Source: Gracilinema caldarium (GTDB lineage: Bacteria; Spirochaetota; Spirochaetia; Treponematales; Breznakiellaceae). From it: 64,000 nt of DNA. Made by a program: the position numbers and the translations under genes. The stretch lies in NCBI RefSeq assembly GCF_029265695.1, contig NZ_JAJUHW010000008.1, positions 1 through 64,000 of the forward strand. The letters are read 5' to 3'. Within the stretch, counting starts at the first letter, position 1. Each line of letters starts with the position of its first letter. The notes beneath the pieces are model-generated. The model had not been told where the DNA came from. It saw only the letters and a program-made list of their open reading frames with translations, and did no database searches. Of the stretch, positions 25,360 to 32,802 are shown in pieces.

Positions 25360-25602
25360 TTACAGGGCCACAATCTCTTTAATAAGAAAATCCCGGCCGG
25401 GAATTGTCTCAATCTCCAGTTCCGTATCCTGCAGTGTGGTTCCATCTACCGCTGCAGGATAACATACACGGAGGTATTGCGGAACGACCGGAGATTCCTC
25501 CCCCACTTGAAGCACCAGGGTTTTAATCTGATTCACCCCCTGTTCCTTGGCAAAGGTTTCTACGGTCTCCACAATATGCATCATGATGCCTAGTTCGTGC
25601 AC
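25360..25602 (-). CDS. hypA: Hydrogenase nickel metallochaperone HypA lacking the zinc ribbon
   Basis: Nickel-insertion chaperone, here only 80 residues where HypA is usually about 113-118. The N-terminus MHELGIMMHIVETVE supplies the Ni-binding Met-His-Glu. The first domain is normal up to LEIETIPG, and the normal C-terminal strand (GRDFLIKEIVAL) follows at once. The four-cysteine zinc ribbon that stands between these parts in known HypA proteins is absent, with no frame break. The start is GTG at 25602, with GGAG 7 bases upstream, inside the last codons of the oxidoreductase gene. Whether such a protein still delivers nickel is open; HypB and NikMNQO in the same operon argue that it does. 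Confidence 0.88.
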   Translation of the reverse strand: MHELGIMMHIVETVETFAKEQGVNQIKTLVLQVGEESPVVPQYLRVCYPAAVDGTTLQDTELEIETIPGRDFLIKEIVAL

Positions 25603-28313
25603 TGTTTTTCTCCAGACTTCTCTTTTTTGCCGAACAGGGCGCCAAGATTGGTGAGTACCGTCTTACCCGCAATTTTTACCTTGCGTTTGAGGATATATTT
25701 GATGACCGTCGGCTTAATTTTTTCATAGGGAAGCTGTTCTGCGTCATAGCGCCGCACCAGTTTTATTGCCTCAAACTTGCAGCGGGTCACGCACTGGCCG
25801 CAGCCGAGACACATGAATTCATCGATAACTGTTGCTCCGCAGCTCAGACAGCGTTCGGTTTCTTTCTTCACCTGTTCCTCGGTCAGTACACCCCGAATGT
25901 CATGGAACGAGAGTTTTTCTTCCTCCTTCGCATGAACGATAGGCCGCTGCCGCGGGATGGCATCGTAGCCTTCCAGGTTCAGGTTTTCTTTATCAATAGG
26001 TTTGTAATCCCGTTTAAGTCTTCCCAGTACAAGGCTCTGTCCCTTATGAACAAAGCGGTGCAGAGAGATAGCCCCTTCCTTGCCTAATGCAATAGCATCG
26101 ATTGCGAACTTCGGACCGGTTACAACATCGCCGCCGGCAAAGACATCCGGTTCGCTGGTCTGGAAGGTTGTCGGATTCACCTTAACGGTTTTATTTGGAT
26201 TAAGTTCAATGCTGGTTCCTTCCAGAACCTTGCCCCAGTCAATCGCCTGTCCTACCGAAAGCAGGACCCGGTCAGCTTCCACCGTAATGGTAGTGTTTTC
26301 ATCAAAAGCGGGATTGAATCGTCCGCTTTCATCAAAAACACGGACGCACTTTTTAAATTCCACACCGGCAACCTTGCCGTCTTTAACGATGATCCGTTTG
26401 GGGCCCCAGGAATTTTCGATACGAATGTCTTCTTCCAGCGCTTCATCGATCTCTTCAGGAAGGGCTGGCATTTCAGGCCTCGATTCGAGACAATACATAC
26501 TTACCTGCTGTCCGCCAGAGCGGATTGCGGTACGGGCCACGTCTATGGCCACATTTCCGCCGCCGATTACGATGACCTTGCCCTGAATGTCCGGTTTCTG
26601 ACCCAGGTTGACCATACGAAGGAAGTCAACACCGGTAAATACGCCCTGGGCGTCTTCGCCCTCAAGTCCGAGTTTCCGTCCTGCCTGAGCGCCGATTGCG
26701 AGGTAAAATCCTTCGTATCCCTGCTTGCGCAATTCAGGTATAGTTACATCTTTGCCAACTTCTATTCCAGTTTTAAATTCCACACCAAGCTCTCTCAGGA
26801 TATCGATCTCCGCATCGATAACATCCTTTTCCAGCCGGTACGCAGGAATACCAAAGGTGAGCATACCACCCAGTTTTTGTTCCTTTTCAAAGACCGTGAC
26901 GCGGTAGCCATCCAGGGCCAGGAAATAGGCACAGGAAAGTCCTGCAGGACCTGCGCCAATAACGGCAATTTTATTGCCATAGTTGTGCTGTTTTTTGGGA
27001 ATATAGCGGGTATCCCCATGCAGATCCTTTTCGGCGATGAACTTTTTAATTTCATCTACCGCAACCGGATTGTCCAAGTCTCCCCGGGTACACTGGGATT
27101 CGCACTTGCGGGGGCAGATACGGCCGCAGACTGCAGGGAAGGGATTTTCCTTTTTGATGAGCTCCAGCGCTTCCCGATAACGGCCCTGGGAAGCTAGTTT
27201 GATATATCCCTGAACGGCAATGTGGGCAGGACAGCCCGCTTTACAGGGACTGGAACCCGTGTCTTCTACCACCTTTTTATTGATCCGGTAGTCCGGGTTC
27301 CAATGTTCCGGTCCCCATTCGGTATCGTAGGGCAGGACTCGGTTCACCTTTTTGCGTTCCGCTTCGGTGGTGCAGATTTTCTGGCCCAGCTTTGCCGCAT
27401 TGCTGGGGCAGTTTTCCACGCATTCGCCGCAGGCTACGCATTTATCCGGATCTACCTGGGCAACAAAGTTAGACCTGACCATGTCGGGGTTCCGGTACAT
27501 ATTGGCAATACGGTTGGAAAAACAGCCGCAGCCGCAGCAGTTGCAGATTGCATGGGTATGACCGGGGCCGTCCAGGTTGGGAATACTGTGCATAAGGCCG
27601 TTTTCTTCCGCCCGGTGCATAATTTCCAGGGCTTCTTCTTTACTGATTTGCCGGGCCCTTCCGGTACGGATATAGTATTCGGCCGCATGGTTTAACTGGA
27701 TGCACATATCCTCCTTGAGGTGTCCGCAGCCTTCACCCATAACTTCACGGGAGGTTCGGCAGGAGCAGTCTGAAACAGAGATAAGCTGTGCATCCTGGAT
27801 GTATTTTTCTACTTCTTCAAAGGAGGCATGACGGGTTTCGCCATCAATCGCCTTTTGTATGGGAATAACCCGCATGGGGCCTGCTCCGACGGGGAAATTG
27901 CCCGCCGCAAGGGGGCCCTTTCGTTTTCCGTAGGCATCAAAGGCCCGGGCTACCTCTGGATGTTTACGAACATTCTCTTTGTTGTTCACGATCATTTCCA
28001 TATGGCCAGGAACCCACACTTCGTGCCAGAACTGGTCTACGCCATCGATCTTGTTGACAATAGTAACCCCTGCATAGGCCAGATCCCAGAGGAGCTTGGT
28101 GGTTTCTTCCACCGATTTGCCGCAGCGGGCGGCAATCTGTTCAGCGGTCTGGGGTTTCCGAAATTCGACCTGCAATGCTACCAGAGCCATTTCATCGGTA
28201 ACGATGGGATCCAATATCTGGTATTCTGGATATTCCGGTTTAATTTCGTCCTTGGCTCCCCGTTTTGTTTTACTGATTTTGTTTGCTAAATCGAGGATGA
28301 GTTCCCGTGCCAT
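25590..28313 (-). CDS. Multidomain iron-sulfur FAD/NAD(P) oxidoreductase (GltD/NfnB-like)
   Basis: A 907-residue soluble redox protein. The first 300 residues hold Cys clusters (SVSDCSCRTSREVMGEGCGH; CNCCGCGCFSN) and a ferredoxin-type 4Fe-4S motif (CVACGECVENCPSNAAK). Next comes a GltD-like part: Cys motifs (SPCKAGCPAHIAVQGYI; CGRICPRKCESQC), an FAD site (IAVIGAGPAGLSCAYFLA) and an NAD(P) site (VIVIGGGNVAIDVARTA). A final Cys motif ends it (CLGCGQCVTRCKFEAI). This suggests electron transfer between NAD(P)H and ferredoxin-like carriers. The ATG at 28313 follows the hypB stop by one base and uses AAGGGGAA inside hypB; the earlier ATG at 28355 lies inside hypB. Its place between hypB and hypA suggests a link to nickel-enzyme assembly or to that enzyme's electron flow. 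Exact role unknown. Confidence 0.85.
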   Translation of the reverse strand: MARELILDLANKISKTKRGAKDEIKPEYPEYQILDPIVTDEMALVALQVEFRKPQTAEQIAARCGKSVEETTKLLWDLAYAGVTIVNKIDGVDQFWHEVWVPGHMEMIVNNKENVRKHPEVARAFDAYGKRKGPLAAGNFPVGAGPMRVIPIQKAIDGETRHASFEEVEKYIQDAQLISVSDCSCRTSREVMGEGCGHLKEDMCIQLNHAAEYYIRTGRARQISKEEALEIMHRAEENGLMHSIPNLDGPGHTHAICNCCGCGCFSNRIANMYRNPDMVRSNFVAQVDPDKCVACGECVENCPSNAAKLGQKICTTEAERKKVNRVLPYDTEWGPEHWNPDYRINKKVVEDTGSSPCKAGCPAHIAVQGYIKLASQGRYREALELIKKENPFPAVCGRICPRKCESQCTRGDLDNPVAVDEIKKFIAEKDLHGDTRYIPKKQHNYGNKIAVIGAGPAGLSCAYFLALDGYRVTVFEKEQKLGGMLTFGIPAYRLEKDVIDAEIDILRELGVEFKTGIEVGKDVTIPELRKQGYEGFYLAIGAQAGRKLGLEGEDAQGVFTGVDFLRMVNLGQKPDIQGKVIVIGGGNVAIDVARTAIRSGGQQVSMYCLESRPEMPALPEEIDEALEEDIRIENSWGPKRIIVKDGKVAGVEFKKCVRVFDESGRFNPAFDENTTITVEADRVLLSVGQAIDWGKVLEGTSIELNPNKTVKVNPTTFQTSEPDVFAGGDVVTGPKFAIDAIALGKEGAISLHRFVHKGQSLVLGRLKRDYKPIDKENLNLEGYDAIPRQRPIVHAKEEEKLSFHDIRGVLTEEQVKKETERCLSCGATVIDEFMCLGCGQCVTRCKFEAIKLVRRYDAEQLPYEKIKPTVIKYILKRKVKIAGKTVLTNLGALFGKKEKSGEKQCTN

Positions 28314-28314
28314 A

Positions 28315-29007
28315 TTATTCCCCTTTTGTTGTGGTATGTATTGTTTTCCAAGCATGGATTTCGTTAGTAAGCCAGGTTACCCAGGACTCCACACCTTCGC
28401 CGGTTTTTGCTGAAATCGGAAAAATCTGAGCCTTTGGATTTAATTCTGTAATATGTTTTCTGAAACGCTCAAGGTTAAAATCGAAGAGCGGGAGTGCATC
28501 AATCTTGTTGATGAGAATAGCATCGACCCGTTGAAACATAACAGGATATTTAAGCGGCTTATCATCTCCTTCGGGGACACTTAAAATCATGACATTCAGG
28601 GCCGCGCCGGTGTCATATTCGGCGGTGCAGATAAGATTTCCCACATTTTCGAGGAAGACTATATCGAGATCTTCTGTGGCAAGGTTCTCCAAGCCTTGCC
28701 GGGTCATTTCAGCATCGAGGTGGCACATGCCCCCGGTATGGAGCTGAATCACCTTGACACCGCTTGTGGCAATAGTGGAAGCATCCACATCTGAATCTAT
28801 ATCCGCTTCCATAACTCCTATGCGGAACCTGTCTTTCAGGGCCCCAATGGTTTTCATGAGGGTTGTTGTTTTACCCGAACCGGGGGAAGACATGAGGTTG
28901 AGCAGAAAAACTCCCCGTTGTTCCAGGTCGGCGCGGAGCTTTTGAGCCCGCTCGTCGTTGCCGCTAAAAACGGTCTTTTTGATTTCCAAAACTCTGTAGG
29001 TGTTCAT
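28315..29007 (-). CDS. hypB: Hydrogenase nickel incorporation GTPase HypB
   Basis: GTPase of 230 residues that drives nickel insertion into NiFe hydrogenase or, in some organisms, other nickel enzymes. The P-loop is LMSSPGSGKTTTL; the metal site at the dimer interface appears as GGMCHLDAEM, and INKIDALP is the guanine specificity motif. The N-terminal CxxCGC high-affinity nickel site of E. coli and the His-rich stretch of rhizobial HypB are both missing, so this is the short type. The ATG at 29007 is preferred; the upstream extension from 29073 crosses the promoter. It is the first gene of the nickel operon and faces a GntR gene across 233 bases. Confidence 0.92.
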   Translation of the reverse strand: MNTYRVLEIKKTVFSGNDERAQKLRADLEQRGVFLLNLMSSPGSGKTTTLMKTIGALKDRFRIGVMEADIDSDVDASTIATSGVKVIQLHTGGMCHLDAEMTRQGLENLATEDLDIVFLENVGNLICTAEYDTGAALNVMILSVPEGDDKPLKYPVMFQRVDAILINKIDALPLFDFNLERFRKHITELNPKAQIFPISAKTGEGVESWVTWLTNEIHAWKTIHTTTKGE

Positions 29008-29029
29008 GGGTAATCTCGCTATTGGACTG

Positions 29030-29058
29030 ATGATATACCAGTTTATAAAATAAGTCAA
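29030..29058 (-). promoter_or_regulatory. Promoter of the hypB-nik operon
   Basis: Minus strand TTGACT, 17 bases, TATCAT. The spacer contains ACTGGTATATCA, which repeats the left half of the GntR operator at 29137-29149. Confidence 0.65.
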
Positions 29059-29100
29059 TAAAAAATTATACAATAATATAAATGTAAATATATTATTGAT

Positions 29101-29129
29101 TTGCTATGCGTTATATGATATGTTATAAT
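29101..29129 (+). promoter_or_regulatory. Promoter of the GntR regulator gene
   Basis: TTGCTA, 17 bases, TATAAT with an upstream TGT making an extended -10. Transcription should begin near 29136, next to the operator. Confidence 0.7.
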
Positions 29130-29136
29130 CTGGTAT

Positions 29137-29149
29137 CTGGTATAACCAG
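29137..29149. promoter_or_regulatory. FadR/GntR-type operator
   Basis: CTGGTATAACCAG contains TGGT-N3-ACCA, the spacing and sequence known for FadR-subfamily GntR proteins. It covers the predicted transcription start of the GntR gene. A half-site lies in the divergent hypB promoter. Confidence 0.75.
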
Positions 29150-29240
29150 TGTCAGAGCAATGGTGCGTGTAATTATAGCACCAGATGAGCAGTCTGTTGA
29201 TATGGTCTGCTCAAGGTCAAAAGGCGGAGGTTGATGTTAC

Positions 29241-29948
29241 ATGGAATTACCAAAACTGCAGGCCCCGAGCCTGAAAGAACTTTTTATCAAAGAAATGGAA
29301 GCTCAAATTCTTTCCGGTAAACTGCCCATTGGATCAAAACTTCCTTCCGAGCGGGAAATCGCCGAAGCCATGGGGGTGAGCCGGGCGGTGGTAAACGGGG
29401 GCCTTATGGAAATGGCCCGTAAAGGGTTTCTTGAAATTAAGCCCCGGTCCGGCGCCTATGTGGCAGATTACCGACGAAGGGGAACCAGCGAGACCCTCCT
29501 GGCGATTATGAACTATAACGGCGGCATGCTGGGACGGGAAGAGATAAAGTCCATACTGGAGCTGCGCCTCGTGCTGGAGACCCTGGCGCTGGAACTTGCT
29601 ATTCCGCGGATGACCGATGCGGACCTTGCGGTCATAAAGGGTCATCTTGATAAGCTCGAATCCGCATCGGACCCGCAAACCGCCGCAGAGGCTGCTTTTT
29701 GTTTTCATTACGAACTTGGCATGATGTCGGGAAACAGCCTATTACCCCTCATTTTTTATTCTTTTAAAGCCCCGGTTACCATGCTCTGGAAACGGTATAT
29801 CCAGCTTCATGGCAAGGAAAAGCTCTTCGAAAACAACCGGGCCCTCTATGAGCAGATTGCGGCACGGAATGTACACGAAGCGGTTCGCCTTTTCCGGGAA
29901 TCCATTCATCAAACCATATCCGGCGGAGTCTCGATTTATTATGAGTAG
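29241..29948 (+). CDS. GntR family regulator, FadR subfamily
   Basis: A 235-residue transcription factor. The winged helix is typical (IGSKLPSEREIAEAMGVSRA, then MARKGFLEIKPRSGAYV), and the all-helical FCD ligand domain follows (ELRLVLETLALELAIPRMTD), with His and Asp residues that may hold a metal and an organic acid. GGAGG stands 10 bases before the ATG. It is divergent from the hypB-nik operon; a FadR-type palindrome lies on its own start site and a related half-site in the opposing promoter. The likely job is autoregulation and control of the nickel operon, though most FadR-type proteins sense organic acids rather than metals. Confidence 0.9.
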   Translation: MELPKLQAPSLKELFIKEMEAQILSGKLPIGSKLPSEREIAEAMGVSRAVVNGGLMEMARKGFLEIKPRSGAYVADYRRRGTSETLLAIMNYNGGMLGREEIKSILELRLVLETLALELAIPRMTDADLAVIKGHLDKLESASDPQTAAEAAFCFHYELGMMSGNSLLPLIFYSFKAPVTMLWKRYIQLHGKEKLFENNRALYEQIAARNVHEAVRLFRESIHQTISGGVSIYYE

Positions 29949-29966
29949 GATGAATAAACGAATAGT

Positions 29967-29996
29967 TTGTGATAGACTGGACTAAACCGGTTTATA
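29967..29996 (+). promoter_or_regulatory. Amylase promoter with LacI-type operator
   Basis: TTGTGA, 18 bases, TTTATA. A perfect 12-base palindrome TAAACCGGTTTA (29983-29994) overlaps the -10 box. A central CG flanked by AA and TT is typical of LacI-family sites, which often control sugar genes; no LacI gene is in the window. Confidence 0.5.
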
Positions 29997-30071
29997 TCCG
30001 GTGCCATTTTGCTTAACGGGTTGTTGCTATGGACAGAGCTGTACAACAACCTCTATGAGGAGTCCAGATTG

Positions 30072-32150
30072 ATGAAGCGTTTCCGTTCTGCGCTGCCAGC
30101 CTTTGCCTTTTTTTGTGCTGTCCTGTTTACTGCCGCAGGTTTTGTGTCCTGCAGCCCGGATCAGACAAGTCTTACCTATCCCTGGGATGCGGATCCCGCG
30201 ATCGGGTTTTCCGAAATTCCTGCATCTACAACAACTGATCCCTATTTTGGCGCCCTGCGGACTGTAGCCCCTGATGGGTCAAACAGTCTTAATACTAATA
30301 ATACCGAATGGTACAAGGATGCCATTTTTTATCATCTTTGGGTCCCTGCTTTTGCCGATTCAAACGGAGATGGCATTGGTGACCTCCAGGGGATTATTGA
30401 CCATTTAGATTATCTACAAAACGATCTTGGTGTTACGGCCATTTGGCTTTCCCCCATTTTTGAGTCTGCTAGTACACCGCCTAACCTGCACGGCTATGAT
30501 GCCACTAACCTTTACCGGGTGGATCCCCGGCTGGGAAGCAACTACCGGCTCCAGCAGCTCATACGGGCCGTTCATAGTCGTGGTATGCGGATTATCTTTG
30601 ACTATGTTCCTAACCATGTTTCGAACCAGCACCCCTGGTTTACCAAGTCCTCAAGTGGTACCGGAAGCCTATACCGGGACTGGTTTGTCTGGAAACCAAG
30701 CCGACCCGCTGGTTGGACTGGCTGGGATAGCTTAAGTGACTTCCATGGCCCGGTCAACGGTTATTACTATTACGGCCTCTTTTGGGATGGCATGCCGGAC
30801 CTCAATTACGAAACGCAGGCGGTTCGGAAGGCCATGGCTAACATACTTCTGGGCTGGCTTAACTTTGGTTTTGATGGGATTCGGGTTGATGCGGTAAAGT
30901 ACCTCTATGAAGACTGGTCCACAACTGGTTCGGGCTATGTGGACCAAGCAAAAACCATTGAACACTGGCAGAAGGTACGGGATCTGATGGACCAATACAC
31001 CGGTGCAGGTACCGCAAAATTCATGGTGGCAGAAAACTGGACTGACAACCAGGCCAATCTGCTTGAATATATGACGAAAGACGGAAAGGCCGGCTTTAAT
31101 ATGACCTTGGACTTCCCCTTTGCCTATGCCGCCGCAGCGTTAAATACCGCTGACCTCAACAATCACTGGCAGTGGGTACAATCATCGGTGGTGCCCGCAG
31201 GAGGCTGGATGGGAACCTTTACCTCGAACCACGATAACGTGGTAAGCCGGCCTATCACCAACTTTAGCGGTGATGCGGGCAAGGTTCGGCTCCAGGCTGC
31301 CCTCCAGTTAACAGGTCTCGGGACGCCCTTCATCTACTACGGGAACGAGATTGGCATGACCGGTGCGGTGGGTAACGATATAAATCTCCGCCAGCCCTTA
31401 TCTTGGAATGCGGTAAGGACCCAGAAAACAGACCCGGCGAGCCTCCTATCCTGGCACCGGGCCCTTATCGCCCTGCGCTCGGCTCGCTCGAGTCTCAGAC
31501 AGGGCTCATACTTGCTTGTTGCTAATTCTGGCGGGGTCTTTGCCTATGAGCGCACCCTTGGCAGCGAGCGCACCCTGGTTGTGATGAATACCACCGCGGA
31601 GGCCGGCGATCTAACCGTAAACCTCACTAGCACTCCTAGCGCAGTGCATACCCTCTTTGGGAGCGACAATGTTTCTTGGACGAGCGGAAGCAGCGTCATA
31701 ACCCTTAATAATGTGGCGGGTTTTGGGGTGCGGGTCCTGGCTCTGGAAGCAGGCGTTACAGGAGCAACCCTTATAAATGATATTCCCTATCAGACTCCAC
31801 CAGTACCGTCATTTTACCTTATGGGAACCCTATCCGATTGGTCTAGCGGCGCTGCCATGGCCCCTGTGTCTGGTGTCAGCGGCCTTCTTTCGGTAAGCCG
31901 GCCGCTCAATGCCAATATAGCTTACCTTTTCAAGTTCAAATCAGGCGGAGCTTGGTATGGCTGGAACGAACTGGGCAGTAATTATGATACAAGCCTTGCT
32001 GCTTCGGTAAGCGGTACCGCTGTGAACGCAAGCCTATTCCAAGACGACGGCTCGGCAAACCACAACATTCAGTTTACCCCGGAAAGCGGAGGAGCCTATC
32101 GCTTCCTTTACCGTTACACAGATCAAAGGTGGTGTGTGGTGCAACCGTAA
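30072..32150 (+). CDS. Alpha-amylase family (GH13) lipoprotein
   Basis: Secreted, lipid-anchored starch or maltodextrin hydrolase, 692 residues. The signal peptide ends in a lipobox (FVSC, then SPDQTS). The GH13 regions are in order: I DYVPNH, II GFDGIRVDAVKYL (nucleophile Asp near 272), III MVAENW (acid/base Glu near 320), IV FTSNHDN (Asp near 387). A beta-rich linker follows, and a C-terminal domain beginning PSFYLMGTLSDWSSGAAM resembles the SusE/SusF-type starch-binding or similar carbohydrate modules. The start MKRFRSALPAF at 30072 has GAGGAG about 10 bases upstream; the ATG-like start at 30009 would put a hydrophilic piece before the signal. Single gene, ending 5 bases from the next gene's end. 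Confidence 0.93.
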   Translation: MKRFRSALPAFAFFCAVLFTAAGFVSCSPDQTSLTYPWDADPAIGFSEIPASTTTDPYFGALRTVAPDGSNSLNTNNTEWYKDAIFYHLWVPAFADSNGDGIGDLQGIIDHLDYLQNDLGVTAIWLSPIFESASTPPNLHGYDATNLYRVDPRLGSNYRLQQLIRAVHSRGMRIIFDYVPNHVSNQHPWFTKSSSGTGSLYRDWFVWKPSRPAGWTGWDSLSDFHGPVNGYYYYGLFWDGMPDLNYETQAVRKAMANILLGWLNFGFDGIRVDAVKYLYEDWSTTGSGYVDQAKTIEHWQKVRDLMDQYTGAGTAKFMVAENWTDNQANLLEYMTKDGKAGFNMTLDFPFAYAAAALNTADLNNHWQWVQSSVVPAGGWMGTFTSNHDNVVSRPITNFSGDAGKVRLQAALQLTGLGTPFIYYGNEIGMTGAVGNDINLRQPLSWNAVRTQKTDPASLLSWHRALIALRSARSSLRQGSYLLVANSGGVFAYERTLGSERTLVVMNTTAEAGDLTVNLTSTPSAVHTLFGSDNVSWTSGSSVITLNNVAGFGVRVLALEAGVTGATLINDIPYQTPPVPSFYLMGTLSDWSSGAAMAPVSGVSGLLSVSRPLNANIAYLFKFKSGGAWYGWNELGSNYDTSLAASVSGTAVNASLFQDDGSANHNIQFTPESGGAYRFLYRYTDQRWCVVQP

Positions 32151-32155
32151 CCTGT

Positions 32156-32752
32156 TTAGGATGCTTCGCAGAGGTACCATGCGGCCTGCTTTCCAACCCG
32201 GATCTGGCGGACCGAGGAGAACACGCTTTGCATATCCTCTAGACCGGTCTTAATAAACCCAAAGTAGTCGCCCCCTTCGAGGTATTCGATGATGCTGATC
32301 AACAAGTGCCGGTCCGGCGTATAGTCGTGGAACAAAACGAGACCACGGCTTAAACGCCGGGCTTCCCGAAAGAGGGCGAGCCGGTCATCCCGCCTGAGGC
32401 CATGGGCTACATAGGCGGCGCTGACCAGGTCAAAGGAATGATCTTCGTAGGGAAGCCCGTGCAATACATCGGCTACCGAACAATGAACACCCCGCTGCCG
32501 GGCCTGGTTAACCATACCCTGGGCTGCATCGATACCAGTTACCGACCAGCCCTCCTTTTTTAGCGCCGCTGTAAAGGCTCCTGTCCCGCAGCCTAAATCC
32601 AGGGCGGTTTTACCCCGAGGGTCCGGCAGGGCAGAACGGCCAATATCAAAAACTGCTTCATAGGAGCGGGTCTGGTCGATGAAAAACCATCCGTAAGGTA
32701 TAGCAATACGTTCAAACAATCGAGTATGCCGTTCGCTGTGGCTCAGTTTCAT
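32156..32752 (-). CDS. SAM-dependent methyltransferase, class I
   Basis: A 198-residue soluble methyltransferase. The SAM-binding motif is ALDLGCGTGAFTAAL (motif I), followed by VTGIDAAQGMV and later SVADVLHGLPYEDHSFDLVSAAYVAHGL, parts of a UbiE/COQ5-like fold. The substrate cannot be told: quinone, lipid and small-molecule acceptors are all possible. The ATG at 32752 has GAGG 5 bases before it; a GTG two codons earlier is less likely. It is a single gene between a chemoreceptor and the amylase, which converge on it from different sides. No close functional partner is visible. Confidence 0.82.
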   Translation of the reverse strand: MKLSHSERHTRLFERIAIPYGWFFIDQTRSYEAVFDIGRSALPDPRGKTALDLGCGTGAFTAALKKEGWSVTGIDAAQGMVNQARQRGVHCSVADVLHGLPYEDHSFDLVSAAYVAHGLRRDDRLALFREARRLSRGLVLFHDYTPDRHLLISIIEYLEGGDYFGFIKTGLEDMQSVFSSVRQIRVGKQAAWYLCEAS

Positions 32753-32802
32753 GGACACCTCGCTGATATAAACCAGTTATTACAAGCATCCCAGGAGCTG
32801 AT

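Noticed and set aside
25360-25602. hypA as a pseudogene
   Set aside because: Start, frame, coupling and the normal C-terminal strand are intact; only the zinc ribbon is missing, so a functional short form is more likely.
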